The translations under genes were made by a program, and so were the position numbers. From assembly GCF_040436345.1 (NCBI RefSeq), contig NC_133230.1:20842197-20906196 (forward strand): a DNA stretch of 64,000 bases. Direction: 5' to 3'. The first letter of the stretch is position 1. Every line of letters begins with the position of its first letter. Positions 1 through 12,600 of the stretch are shown piece by piece. Under the pieces are notes generated by a model, which saw only the letters and a program-made list of their open reading frames with translations, ran no database searches and was not told the origin of the DNA. This stretch comes from Pagrus major (taxonomy: Eukaryota; Chordata; Actinopteri; Spariformes; Sparidae).

Positions 1-42
1 AATTTACTGAGGATCCTGCACTTCAGGCCGCGCCCACACCAG

Positions 43-50
43 TGACGTCA
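43..50. promoter_or_regulatory. Full CRE palindrome TGACGTCA
   Basis: Perfect 8-bp CRE, the binding site of CREB/ATF factors, about 345 bp before the ASPG start codon and near a GC-box-like stretch. The match is exact. Whether it is used is inference. Confidence 0.5.
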
Positions 51-267
51 GATAGGATACTGTATGTCTATGATACTGTCCACCAGCGTTTCAAGGGCGA
101 CACTGTCAACAGGGGTCCTCCTACATGAGGAAGAGTCAAAACATAGTTAATTAAAGAGATGGTGTCCAGACAGATTTTTTCCTTCACGTGGCTGTGATGG
201 AAGCAGCCTTTCTGTATTTGACACGTGTGTCAGGCTGCTTGAAGACCACAGTGCTCTGAACACGTTG

Positions 268-340
268 GAAGAAGAAGAAGAAGAAGAAGACGAAGAAGAA
301 GAAGCAGAAGAAGAAGCAGAAGAAGAAGCAGAAGAAGAAG
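268..340 (+). repeat. GAA/GCA trinucleotide-rich purine tract
   Basis: A run of GAA codon-like units, interrupted by GAC and by GCA about every fourth unit, just upstream of the ASPG ATG. In the ASPG frame it would read as Glu/Ala-rich sequence, but the only start-like codon at its edge is TTG (265). I treat it as a microsatellite in the leader. Confidence 0.75.
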
Positions 341-393
341 CGCTCTTTAAAGAGGCAGCAGCGGCTCCCATCACCATCTCCTCTCAAGACATC

Positions 394-634
394 ATGGCGG
401 ATTATAACCTCACGCCGCTCGCTCGGGCTTTGTCACAACCACAGTTAGAACTGGCAGAAGCGAATGATGTTGTTCCTCCGCGGAGCATTCAGCTGCACCC
501 GACCCGCATGAGAAAGTTGTCGAGCTGTAACTCGTTGGACTTAATCGAGCCGCTGGTCTCTCCCGCCGCCGCAGAGGCGCGAGTCCTCGTCATCAACACC
601 GGAGGAACCATCGGGATGACACTTCACGACAACG
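394..634 (+). CDS. ASPG: ASPG coding exon 1
   Basis: Codes residues 1-80 plus one base. The first 62 residues have no counterpart in the human protein as I know it and include a Ser-rich, basic-led patch (RKLSS, 40-44). The asparaginase core opens with [12 protein letters not shown] (64-75). The exon ends at AACG before GTAGCT, phase 1, and joins exon 2 to make a Val codon. Confidence 0.9.
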
Positions 635-3600
635 GTAGCTGTAGCTAACTGCACTCATTGTACCGTCGTTATTTATTTATTCTTGTCAGCTTGCGTGGAC
701 AGCAGGTGGCGTGTTGATAGCAGTCGTGTTGTTCTCGTGTTACTGTGCGGTGGCATGAGGCATGGAGTAAGCCTCGTGTGACGACAGCAGGCACATCCTA
801 AAATAGTCCTGCAGACAGATTAACCACACAGCCCTTGCTGGGATATATAGGTCTGTAGCTCTATGGAGTGACACTGGTGTCCACAAACCGCCCTCATGTG
901 ACAGCTGGATTTAAATGTAAAATGAGTCAGTGTTTCACAGAATCAGCATAGCCAGCTAAATGAATGACAGTGGGTACATCTCTGAGGGAGAGGACACCAC
1001 CAGTTGAAGCAACACCACAGGTTCTTTCAATGAATAACTAAACTAGATGTTGACATGAGGCAGTGGACATGGAGTGAACTTAAATGACATTGAAATGACC
1101 CATCAGGTTGAAGTAGTGGTACATAGGGTTATAAAACTACTCAAAAGCCGCACTTGAATAATACACATGCCATGTTCAAAGATTACCAATTACCATTATT
1201 TACCAAATTACAAGGGAAGGTCACCCATCCGAAGAGTAGGCTACTTGGGTAAAAGTCTAAAAGTATCTGATAATAAATGTACTTAAGTATCAAAAGTACA
1301 AATAAGAATATACACAGTGATAGAATGTAACTAAGTGCATATACTCAAGTTATGTACTTAAGTACAATTTAGAGGTCCTTGTACATTACTTGAGTATTTT
1401 CATTCTCTGCTACTTTATACTTTCACTACCCCACATTTTGGAGGCAAATATTGTACTTTAGTTACTAGTTACTTTGCAGATTGCATCACAGCCAAAGTAG
1501 AACACTTTCAAATTGATTTACTTTATCGACCACCAGGCAAAAAATACACTGATTACGATAATCAGATAAATGCTGAATGTCGGATAGAATACTCAGTCGA
1601 CCCAGAGTGTATGGTTAATACAGTATTATATACTATGACTTGTACTTTTGATACTTAAGTACATTTATTGCCAGAAAATTATTCAAGTATGTTTAATATC
1701 AAGACTGTACAAGACTTTTACTCCAGCACTAATCTTATAGGTGACTTTTCACAAGTATCCAATCAAATTTTTAGTATTTTTCTGATGATCAGAATCAGTG
1801 TTTTTTTCTTTTATTTATTATATCGGCGGTAAAATAAATGTATTTAAAAATGCACCTACTTTGGCTATGATGCAAATTGCAAAATAACTAGTAACTGAAG
1901 TACAATATTTGCCTCAAAAATGCAGAGTAAAGTATGAAGTAGCAGTAAAAATGGAAATACTCAAATAAGGTACAAGTACATCAAAATTGTAGTGAATGTA
2001 CTCAGTTACATTCCATCACTGGGTTTAAGCCAGAACCAGACTTCTCCAGGGCCATCCATCAATATTTCACTTCCTTTGTTAAAAGGCTCTCTCTTATGTA
2101 CTTTGTGGTGTTTACTCACCTCATAAAGCTATATTGTTTTGAAAGGGCTTTGTAATCAAATCTTATCATAATTGTAGGCTTGTCTCTCACTCTGGACTGT
2201 AGCTGTGATGTGTATGCTGATGTGGATATGTAGCCCACACATATCATGACGTGTCTCACAGTTATTATGTTTAAAGACACTGGGATCATCCAGGATATCG
2301 GTTCTGCCAGTTTACCACGTCAGTCCTTAGTTAAATATTGTGACCACTGTTTGTCATGGCATATGGAAATGACTGAGGTGACTGAAGTCCACTTTGGACT
2401 TTATAGCATATATTTACTTTGTGTGCCTTGGTCATGGGTGACCATGATATTTTTTTTCCTCTCCAATCTGTCTGTTTTTTTATGTGAGGACATTTTTTTA
2501 GAATTTCTTTATCCCCAACAGTATTCAAAGGTCTTCACTTTTGCATAAAGATTTTATAAATGTACTTAGTTCAGTAGCCTAAAACTTCTCAAGTTAATGT
2601 GTGTAAGAATCACACCCTTTTCAGCGTCTGCAATGATGCAGCCTCCTACATCTACCACTAGGGTTCAGTATGAGACTGATGTGTGGTGTTGAGATGATTG
2701 TACTTTTCTCCTCAATTGTTGCTGGTTAACAGTTATTCCACAGAGGGAAATCTATGAAATAATGCATTAACCATTTTTTCCCCCTATTTCTACTGTATAA
2801 TCTACAGTGCTTGCCCCAAAAGCCAATGCGTTTGTGCAGAGCCTGCGTAAGTTGCCCATCATCCATGATGAGATGTATGCCCAGCAGACCTGCCTGTATG
2901 ACTACTACGGGTCTGAGAACACCCTGGTCCTGCCGTAAGTGCTCCCAGAATTCCTCCATGCTCAGTCCACACACAGGTTTAACTTTAGTAAGGAAAATTA
3001 CAATAAGATGTGTTCTGCTCTGCACATTCGCATGATCTTGTCTAGTGTGAGTGTAAAGAGTCAACATCTTCTGATTCCAGCTTCCTAAATGTGAATATTT
3101 TCTAGTTTATTTACTACTTGTCCTGAGAAGGTCATCTTAGGCTTTAGGCATTTCTCACCTAGCTGACATTTTTGAACCAAGAAATAAAAGATTAATTGTC
3201 AGCTTCTATTGATTGGTAATGAAAATAACTTGTAGTTGCAGCCCTAGTCTTATGTGTTGTAAACTATGTGTAATAGCTGTTTTGGTTTTGTTTAAAACAA
3301 AGTTTCAAAGGGAACAGTGTACTTATCTTATAGATGCTTAAAAAAACGTATAATTGATTCAAGTCAGCTTAAAAAACCATTCCAGTTAAATGTATTTACT
3401 AGTTTGACAGCTAACTCGGTTTATTTTGTTCCACTGTAAAGTGTTTAATTGATATTTAGTTGAATGTAATTGTCTAATACCTCAAAGATTATCATGTGAA
3501 CAGCTCTTAAGGTCAGTAGGGATCACAGATGCAGAAAGTGGTGACTTTTTTTAAATCACTGCATTAATAATGAAACAATTATTAATAAATAATAAAATAT

Positions 3601-6600
3601 TCTTAAGGAAGCCTATCATATCCCATATTCGGCTTAAAGGACTACCTGTCCTCATAGTGAGAAAATGTAACACTTAGTTCAATGTAAGGTTATTGTCCTA
3701 GAGAGCTAACCCTGGCCTAAATCATATCAGTTCTACAGTATGTGAAATAATACATACGCTTGTCAGATATTTTGCAAAGACGGTTGGTTGTATAGGCTAA
3801 ATCATGTTTAAACTAATGAAATCTTCACCTTTTTATAATCATAACTACTTCTTTATTACCACAAGTACAGTTTGTGTTATGGTCTTCATATAATATCATA
3901 CTATAAAAGGCAGAAACTTAATGGAAACAACTCCCTCTCCTCCTAGTAATTGTTTTAATAACCCTACATTCCTTTTGTTGCTTTAACAGGAAGTTAACAC
4001 ATCATTCTGAGTATCTACATCATGGGTGCTGTTGCAGTTCTAGCGTTGTGTGTGTGCTTGCAGTGAGCCTGAGAGTATTATAATTACTCTGCTGTCCTAG
4101 AGACCGAATGTTAGGGTGTGCTTGCATGACAGGAAATGCATGCCGACGTGGCCTTTGGCAGTAGGAGAAAATACCAGGGAGGACACAGGAGCATGGAGCT
4201 GTGTATTGCCTGGAGTTTTCATGTGTCTGTTACTCTGCACCTGCTAATGTCACCTCTGTCATCAACAAGATAGCTGCTTTAATTTGCAGCCCAGCTGGGA
4301 TAACCTGCTGTTTCTTGGAGGTTTAGTTTGTGAGTAGCTGCTTATGGCCTGCTGGGAACAGCAAGGCTAACCTACTCTACCGCATGTTTGATCCATATTG
4401 TCTTGTGCATGTGCTGTGGAGCAGTAAGAATGGAGCTCGCGACCAGCCTCCCAGCTGATCAGCAGTCTCTGTGGGGTCTTAATTACCCACGTTTCCACCC
4501 CAGGAACCTTCCCTAAGGACTGGGCGCAGGCCGTCTCCCTGCAGTGTAAACGCAGGGAGATGGGATATAAATTAAATTCAGGGGACATTATTTTACCCCC
4601 CAAAAAGACCCCTTTCCAAAAGCACAGGAACATTGGAGGTTGGGCTTGCAGCTCTGAACTTTGCTGATTTGTCAAGTACTTGAGTCTTTTTGTTTTGTTG
4701 TTCATTTTACAAAAAAAATGCAACACTTGAACATACATCAGCATGATGAGAACTACCTAAAATGACAGAGACAATAATGTAGCCTTTGCTAACATAATAT
4801 TCAACTGTATTTTTAATATGAATATCTGAGCATGTTCCTTGTTGAATTTACTAATATTTTTTGTAGGTTTACATTTTAATATTTGCTCATCCTTGCGTTG
4901 GCGTAGCGTTAAAATCACCTGAAGTAGGCTCATATGCAAGTCTAATGGGCATACTGTTGATAGTATGCCCAGCCTGTGCTGAAGGAGGGAATTAGTTTAT
5001 TGATTTATTGAAAAGCTTTATTCATGTGATGACGAGAGGCAGTGCCACAAGGCCATTCGCAACCCCACCTCCAACACTTACACATACAGATACACACTCA
5101 CACTTAAAGACATTCATTATTCTTAAGCTATGAGGCATCTTAGCACTGGTATGCTAATGTGTAGCTTTGCTCCACCTTGGGGTACACTGCCAGAAAGATG
5201 AATAATTGGTGATTTGAATAGTGTTTTCTTGTGGCACTTTGGCTTTAAGATTATCAACAACATATGTTTGAGGGTCGTGTGTGGACTTAAGGCCAATTAG
5301 AAGAGTGTGTGCAGGACCCCTGGTTGGGTGGACTGGGGCTTGCTTGCTCGTCCCCCTGCTGTTCCATTCAGCTCCTATCTCGACGTTATAAGGCTGCCCT
5401 ATGGTAATGTGGGGGGTGTCCTGCCCTGTCTCTTTAAAAGGGAGATTAAAAAGAAAATCTTTCCATGGCTGTTTAGCCAGTCACGCTGCCTTACACGGAG
5501 TGTCGCAGGTGGGGCCATGGGACGCATGAGCTAAACTCCACTTCGAGGCGACATAAATACATGCAAGGCTTGTTTTTAAATGAAAAAGAAACACAGGGTT
5601 TTGCTCTAGCCTGGAATGTCTCATCTAATAACCCTCAAGTTAAATATAATCAGCCACCTGAATTCCCTCAGCTTTGCCTGTATTTACAATACGCAGTGAT
5701 AAAGCGCCACAGAACATTAGGACTTGACAGTGGAAAGGGAAAATGGCACATTTGAAAGTGCAGCACTCACTGTATGCCTGCCATGCCCCTCCCTTTTACA
5801 CTTCCAAACCTCTCTGTTTGTCTGAAACAGGTTCTGGCACCCTGCTGCTGAGACAGAAGGCCCGGCTAAATAGACTTTGTCTCGCTTCATAAAGTCAGCT
5901 CGGTTTTTAGCATTCCCCTAACCTTCTTTAAACTCACTTCTCACACTTAACCAGAACTTTGTTAAATGAGCACAATGAAGACTAACACTCATCTGTGAAG
6001 ATGATAATCACTTGTTTAACCGTGTGTCCTTAATTAGTTTTGGAGTGAACATCTGAACTAATAAAGACTAAAACCACTGATTCACTTTGGACTGCCTTTG
6101 TTCTGCTTTGGTTTCTGTAGATATGATAATTAACCTGTGTATATAATGATAGAAGCTCATAGATAAACCTCTCTCTCTTTTCCAGGCTAAGCAAAGACAA
6201 TAAGAGGATAATATACACTGTATTAGAGTACAACCCTTTGCTGGACTCCTCCAATATGACTACAGAGGACTGGGGTCGAATTGGAAAGGACATTGAGGTA
6301 CTTACTGCTGGATCTATGTTGATATAATATGCTGGGGAAAAAATGTTTTGATTCTGCCAATCTGATTCCAACATTTTTTCTTGTCTCTCTCTAGAAAAAC
6401 TATGAAAACTTTGATGGTTTTGTCATCCTTCACGGCACAGACACTATGGCTTACACGGCCTCTGCCCTGTCCTTCATGTGTGAACATTTGGGCAAACCCA
6501 TCATTCTCACCGGTTCACAGGTAAGAGCTGCTGTCCCCAGGGGTCTAAAAAAGAAAACGAGCAAAATGCTTTCGAAGTAATTTACTGTCCTCTTAAGATG

Positions 6601-9600
6601 AGAAATGTTCTGTCTGCAGGTGCCCATCTATGAGATGAGGAATGATGGCAGAGACAACCTGCTGGGGGCGCTGCTGATTGCGGGCCAGTTTGTGATTCCT
6701 GAGGTGAGGAAATGGAGATGGGACATACATTCTTCTGTCTTTGGTATAAGATTATAAGAGAAATTACATTTGGCAGCCTTAAAGAAGGAAAATCAGGGTC
6801 TGGGACTGAGTAAAAATTGAAGCTGTAGATGAATGCCAGTTGTGGCTTTCCTTTGTGAACTTTGAAGATTTTATGTCTGAAGTTGATACATGAAAAATGA
6901 AATGAATTCTAAATTAACCAATAAAAATAATCCTATAATATTTTAAACCCATCTATTCGTAATGCGTGGAGAAAAGGTGGTGTGTTCTGCAAAGACAGGC
7001 GTCAGCAGGTAACAAAGGCAACTTGTCTGATGAGATTGCTTGCAAACGACAGTGTTTCGCAATACTACACAATGATTTCAGAACAGGTAGAACAATGACA
7101 AGTGTTATCCATCAATGTATAACCGAAGTGCAGTAACAGTTGTGTCCATTGTATTTAATCGAATTTACTGCATCGACGGATTTTACCAAAACATGTTTTC
7201 ATTTACAGACATTTAATAATCAGTTTTGACAAACATCTTTTGACTTATGTACACAGGTTTCCATGTATATGTTAAGTCAAAGAGAAAATATTGCGCATCA
7301 AATTTATCTTTGTCTCTGTTCAGGTGTGCCTCTATTTCTACAACAAACTCTACAGAGGGAATCGTGTGACCAAGGTGGATACGGCGAGTTTCAATGCATT
7401 CAACTCTCCTAACTTGGCTCCTCTGGCCATCGCTGAAGTGGATATTACAAGTAAACCAGTGCTGTCAATGGTTTTATGACTATTCTTCAGAAGAGTCCTT
7501 CTTTAAATCTGTGTCTCCATCTTTTCCTTTTTAGTCAACTGGGATACAGTGTGGAGGGCAAACACCACAGCAAAGTTTCAAGTCAGCACCGAGCTGAACA
7601 GGAATGTTGGCCTGCTTAGGCTCTTCCCAGGAATCACTGCTGCTACTGTGAGTTGTTCAGCCCCTGAACCGGACCACAGAAGTTTTATTCTGTCTCTCAC
7701 AGTCCAGAGGTTACTTGTTGTCTTTGTTATTTAGTTAATGTAACACATGACCAAATAATTAAATACTTGAATGATACATCCAAACTGTTGGTGGTTTTGA
7801 ATATAATTAGTTACATAATCTTAAGAAAAAGGAACACTTTGTCTCACCAGTACAATCTGATGTCATTCCAATATATTTTGGTAATTGCACAATTTCAAAT
7901 CAACACCAGATTGTATTTAGTCAAATGATGAAGGCAGGAAATACCTAAAGTTTAACCAGCATGCTGAAAATGTTTGCCCTCTCAATGTATTAAAATGTAA
8001 TTAAAAATATGTTCTTCAAAGGTAAATGACTGCTCAAATCTGTAGTTCTGTCGAACTGCAATAAAATATAGTTAACTTTAATTTAATTGTGCTATTACCC
8101 GTCGTCAGTTACCTTCGCGGTCATGTAAACTGCCATCAAAGCTCAGCCCAGAGAAAGATGAGAAGGAGTTATGGGCCATGACCAATCACCCTGTAAAAGA
8201 GGGAGGATTGGCGTAGATACTGTAACATTTAGCCGCACCCCCCTCCCCTGCAGAGGCTGCCGGGAAGCTGACTTTACTGTCTCAATCTGCTCCTACTGCC
8301 CAGCTCGGCTATCAAGACTTCCTTACAGCATTTAAGTGCCTTTACGAGGCAGCGTTTTGATTAGGCACAGGGCCCCCGTGTGCTCTCCGCTGTACTAGAG
8401 CTTCATTGGTAATCTGCTGTCAAACATTTCTCGTCAAAACTGCTTATCGCATCAAAAAATACTGACTGAACCTGGCACTTTTAATGTCACCTTCTTCTCA
8501 CATTTTACGGTAACTGCCTTGGTCTTGCCAAGTGACTTTATGCGTGCTAACACCTTCAGATTAATTGCTCTCCTTCCTGCCATTTCAGTCATCTGCCATT
8601 CTAGTCATATGCCATGGCTAATGATGTGGTATAGGGCCTCCTGGTGCCAGCCAACCAGTGACTGAGATGCTGGTTGCATAGATGGCACCAGATGGGCTTT
8701 TAGGAGAGTGGATGGACTCGTGCATTGGAGGGAGAGATGCTGCAGGAAAAATAACATGGAATACTAATTCCTCAATTTGATTCTGCACAGTTCAGCAGCC
8801 AGTTTAGTTGGCCATGATTTTGCGAGTTTGCGATTTTGCGATCTTTGTTTTATCTGTGTTCAGGTGAGGGCTTTCCTGCAGCCGCCCATGGAAGGTGTGG
8901 TCCTGGAGACCTATGGTAGTGGTAATGCCCCCGATAACCGTCCTGACCTGTTGGAAGAGCTGAAGAAGGCCACTGATTCTGGTGTCATCATCATAAACTG
9001 CACCCAGTGTCTGAGGGGGACCGTGTCAGCGTCTTACAACACTGGCAAGGTGTGCCACGTCACCTACAAGTCAATACTGACACTTTTACTATAACTTGTG
9101 ACATTTTTGAAGAATCATTCAAATCATATATTCCTTTGACTTCCCAGGTGTTGATGGATGCCGGGCTGATAGCAGGTGGAGACATGACGCCAGAGGCGGC
9201 TCTGTCAAAGCTGTCCTACATACTGGCCAAGAGAGACCTTGATCTAGCTGCCAAGAAAAAGGTTGGTGTCCACATTAAAAAATGATATCCAGTAACAGGA
9301 ACTCCACATAGATATTAATAATACTATCATAAGGAAAAAAAGTGAAACACAGGTGTGTGTTTGTGTTTGTGTGTCCAGATGATGAGTCAGAACCTGCGAG
9401 GTGAGATGAGCGCCGACTTAGCAGGGGCCAAGCTGAATCTGAGCGACAGCCGTTTCATCCAGGTCATCGCCAAGTCTCTGAGCATCAGCTGCAAGGAGGT
9501 TAGTGGCACTTCAAGTTCAACAATAAAAAAAAAGAGTTTCTGTCATTATACATTCAGACAAGTAGCAGTTTTTCAAAAACCTGTGGTGTGTGCAGGAGCT

Positions 9601-12600
9601 GGAAGCCATCCGTGATGCCCTGACCCCCCCACTGGCATGTGCTGCTGCCAAGATTGGAGACGTGGAGGCCTTAGAAGCCCTAAAGGAAATGGTAAACAAC
9701 ACTATGGTCTCTACCACACGTACTGTATGTAAAATTGTTTGTTGATAATGTAATAACCCTTTTATACCCAAACCCTGTCAGATGTCAGATGCATCAGCCT
9801 TCTGAGACTTGCGAAATGCAACTCAGAGATAAACTTTTATGCCAGCCAAACAGCATTTGAACCATCTTATCTGTTTGTTTTGTGCGGTCAACGCACGCAG
9901 GTTAACCTTTCCCACTGGTGGTTTGCCAAGGAAAAAATGCTCAGGGTCACTCGCACTGCCAAACAAAACATGAGGCGAGACTGGTAAGGCAGGCCTAGAG
10001 CGAGCTGGGCGGTCACATGTACATGTTTTATGTGGCTTGACTTGTGAGCAGTCGCTGCTTGGATCACCCTACAGCCTCTAAGGTCAAATCTAAAGTACTA
10101 TCTGTACTATCCTGACACTTGGATACAAGCACTTGATATACAATTGGATACAATTAAATGAAGCTTAGTGGTTGTTTAATACATTTTCTCTCTTTGCGAT
10201 GGATCTTTGATTTCAGTTGAATTTTCATTTATCCCCTTACTCCTCATTTATTTGGTTGTTGCCTCTGTTCAACAAGTGCTGCTGAACAGTAATAAAGAGA
10301 AGAAATTGCACTCTTCATTACAAATAAGGCTAGTGATATTATATATTACTGTTACTATCAGAACATCCCATAAAAAAACAGATCCCAACAATGTGTTAAT
10401 CTGCCCCTCAACTTCCCTATGCTTTCTGTGGCACTCCATTCCCAATGGTTTCTGTTAAAGACAGGTCGAAAACATAAAGATTAATTTAAAAGGCATAGTC
10501 ATTTCCTGAAACAGCCTGGCACTGTAGCGTCATTGTATTGAAGCCGCGTGTCACCCAGTGCAGCCGTGTGGCTCATTGATGGGTTTTTTGGATGACAACG
10601 GAAGTCTATGACACAGAAGAAAAGCTATATCAGATTATATAGAAGGATCAATTCATTGTTGGCCTTTTGTCTTTTCATTTTATTCCAGATGTGTTGACTG
10701 TAAGACTGTAAATATCTTTTATCACAGGGGAGTAACATGTGCCTGGGTGACTACGACGGACGTACACCCCTGCATATCGCCGCCTGTGAGGGCCACCTGA
10801 ATATGGTGCAGTACTTACTGATTAACGGAGCGTCAGTCTATGCTAAAGATCGTTATGGGGACACACCCCTGTGCAACGCTGTACGCTTCAGGTAAGACTC
10901 AAACAATAAGGGGCTGATGTGTTTGTTTTCCTATGCCTGTTAAAGTAATAAGGCCATTTCCCCCTTTTGGCCATTAGCAACCATTAAGTGTTTGCTGGAA
11001 AAATGTGTTGTTAATAGCAGCTATAGAGGCGACTTCATTAAATGGGCTGCTGCAAGGTAGGGAATCTGGCTCTGCTTAAATGACAGCGAGGGTGCAGCGG
11101 TTGTCAGAGGGGGGTTGAAACCAGGGGAGCAACTCGTAATGGAGTTTAGAGGCCGGGCAATAATTATAAACTAATTAGGCTAATTGTCATCTGACAGTTC
11201 AGACGGTGTTTATTTTTACCAGAGCTGTTTTTTTGTTTTTTTTTAATTTTCGTCATTCGTTGACATTGCTCTAAATGTCTATGAGGGAGAAGCCGTGCTT
11301 AATGTTTTCAGTTTTTATGTTGAGCCTCAGGGTGAAAACGTTGTATGTGTGGAAGCCGTGCCAAATGGCTGTTGTCCTATTTTAACGGTTGGCACTGCAA
11401 GTATAGACCTGTTTCCTTTTGTCGTGGTAGAGGGACGTATTGGAGCACTTACACCTGTTGTTACACTTCCTATGCCACACACCTGGGCTTGCTCTGCTCT
11501 TCCTAAATGTATTTTTTAACCTCTTTATTGGTGCAATATAACATTACTAAAAGATTTAGTTGTATGTCTTATGACTTCCTAAATGCATTTAATAAACTGA
11601 CGCTGAGTCATACATCTGGGGTTGCTGTGATGTGTCATTTCTTAGTTACTACAGTTGGATGCCCTTATAAGGAGTGGCAGAAACCTAGAGAGAAGGGTTA
11701 AACAGCAAATATGGGGAGTGTCCTCTAAACCAGTCCTACCAACCTGCTCCCAGTTTCACAGATGAGAGATACTGGCTTCTTACCGCTTGACAGGAAGTCT
11801 TCTAAGTCCTTCTCAATAGTTTCTTGGCTGTAGCTCCACATTCCTTTAAACAATTAAACCTCAAATTGAATCCTTATTGCAGAGCAAGCCTAGTTCTTTT
11901 TTTATAAACTCAGCCGCTCAGTGTAGAGCAATTTCAGAGCTTTTTGTTTTGTTGTTAACTTCCTGTCACCGCCAGTGTCACTGCAGGTGACTCCTGCGTG
12001 GGTGGCTCTTTGCGGGCACAAGGAGCGTGTTCTCACATGCCAAACTCCAGTCGCTGCCACGCTGACTCTGTCAGTGAAAGTCCACATTTGAAAGTCTAGA
12101 ACCCTAGGCATTAAATTAACATGTTAAAATGACATTATATCAAAATTATCCTTTGATGATTACAGTATCAGCTGATAAAAACAGTAATAAATATATCACT
12201 TCATTGCATGTCCCCTAACTAACTCAGGCACAAGGATGTTGTGCAGCTGCTGAGAAAGACTGGGGCCCACTTCTCCAGAAACAAGCTGGAGGAAGCAGGA
12301 ACAGAGCTGTGCAGGTGAGACACTCAAAAAGCATGTCTTCAAACAATCGCACAAGTCGCCAATTCACAGCCATCCACAGTGACCCATCCTACATAGCTGA
12401 CACCGGTACAACCAGTTGCCCCGCTGTTACACAAACTGTAGGAATGCCCCCTGACAGCATAGCTTCGGATCTGTTTTGCATCACTGGTGTCGGCAGGTAT
12501 ACGATACACTCTGTGGCCCCTGTTAGTTATCTACCCGAGACACTCAACAGGTTTTGTCAAGACAGTTCCGATTTGCAGTTTCAGAAACACACCTGCCTTG

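Larger units (their letters stand above)
1..393 (+). promoter_or_regulatory. ASPG: ASPG promoter and 5' untranslated region (inferred)
   Basis: This is the sequence immediately upstream of the first ASPG ATG. It holds a CRE palindrome (43-50), a GC-box-like stretch near 28-38 and a GAA-rich tract (268-340). The main reading frame is open from 151 to the ATG at 394, after a TAA at 148-150, but it contains no earlier ATG. A short upstream ORF of 20 codons (ATG at 197, TGA at 257-259) would sit in the leader if transcription starts before it. There is no clear TATA box, and the transcription start cannot be placed from sequence alone. Confidence 0.45.

Noticed and set aside
265..393. Glu/Ala-rich protein start upstream of ASPG
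   Set aside because: The apparent start is TTG, not ATG, and the sequence is a GAA microsatellite. The first ATG is at 394 in a good context.
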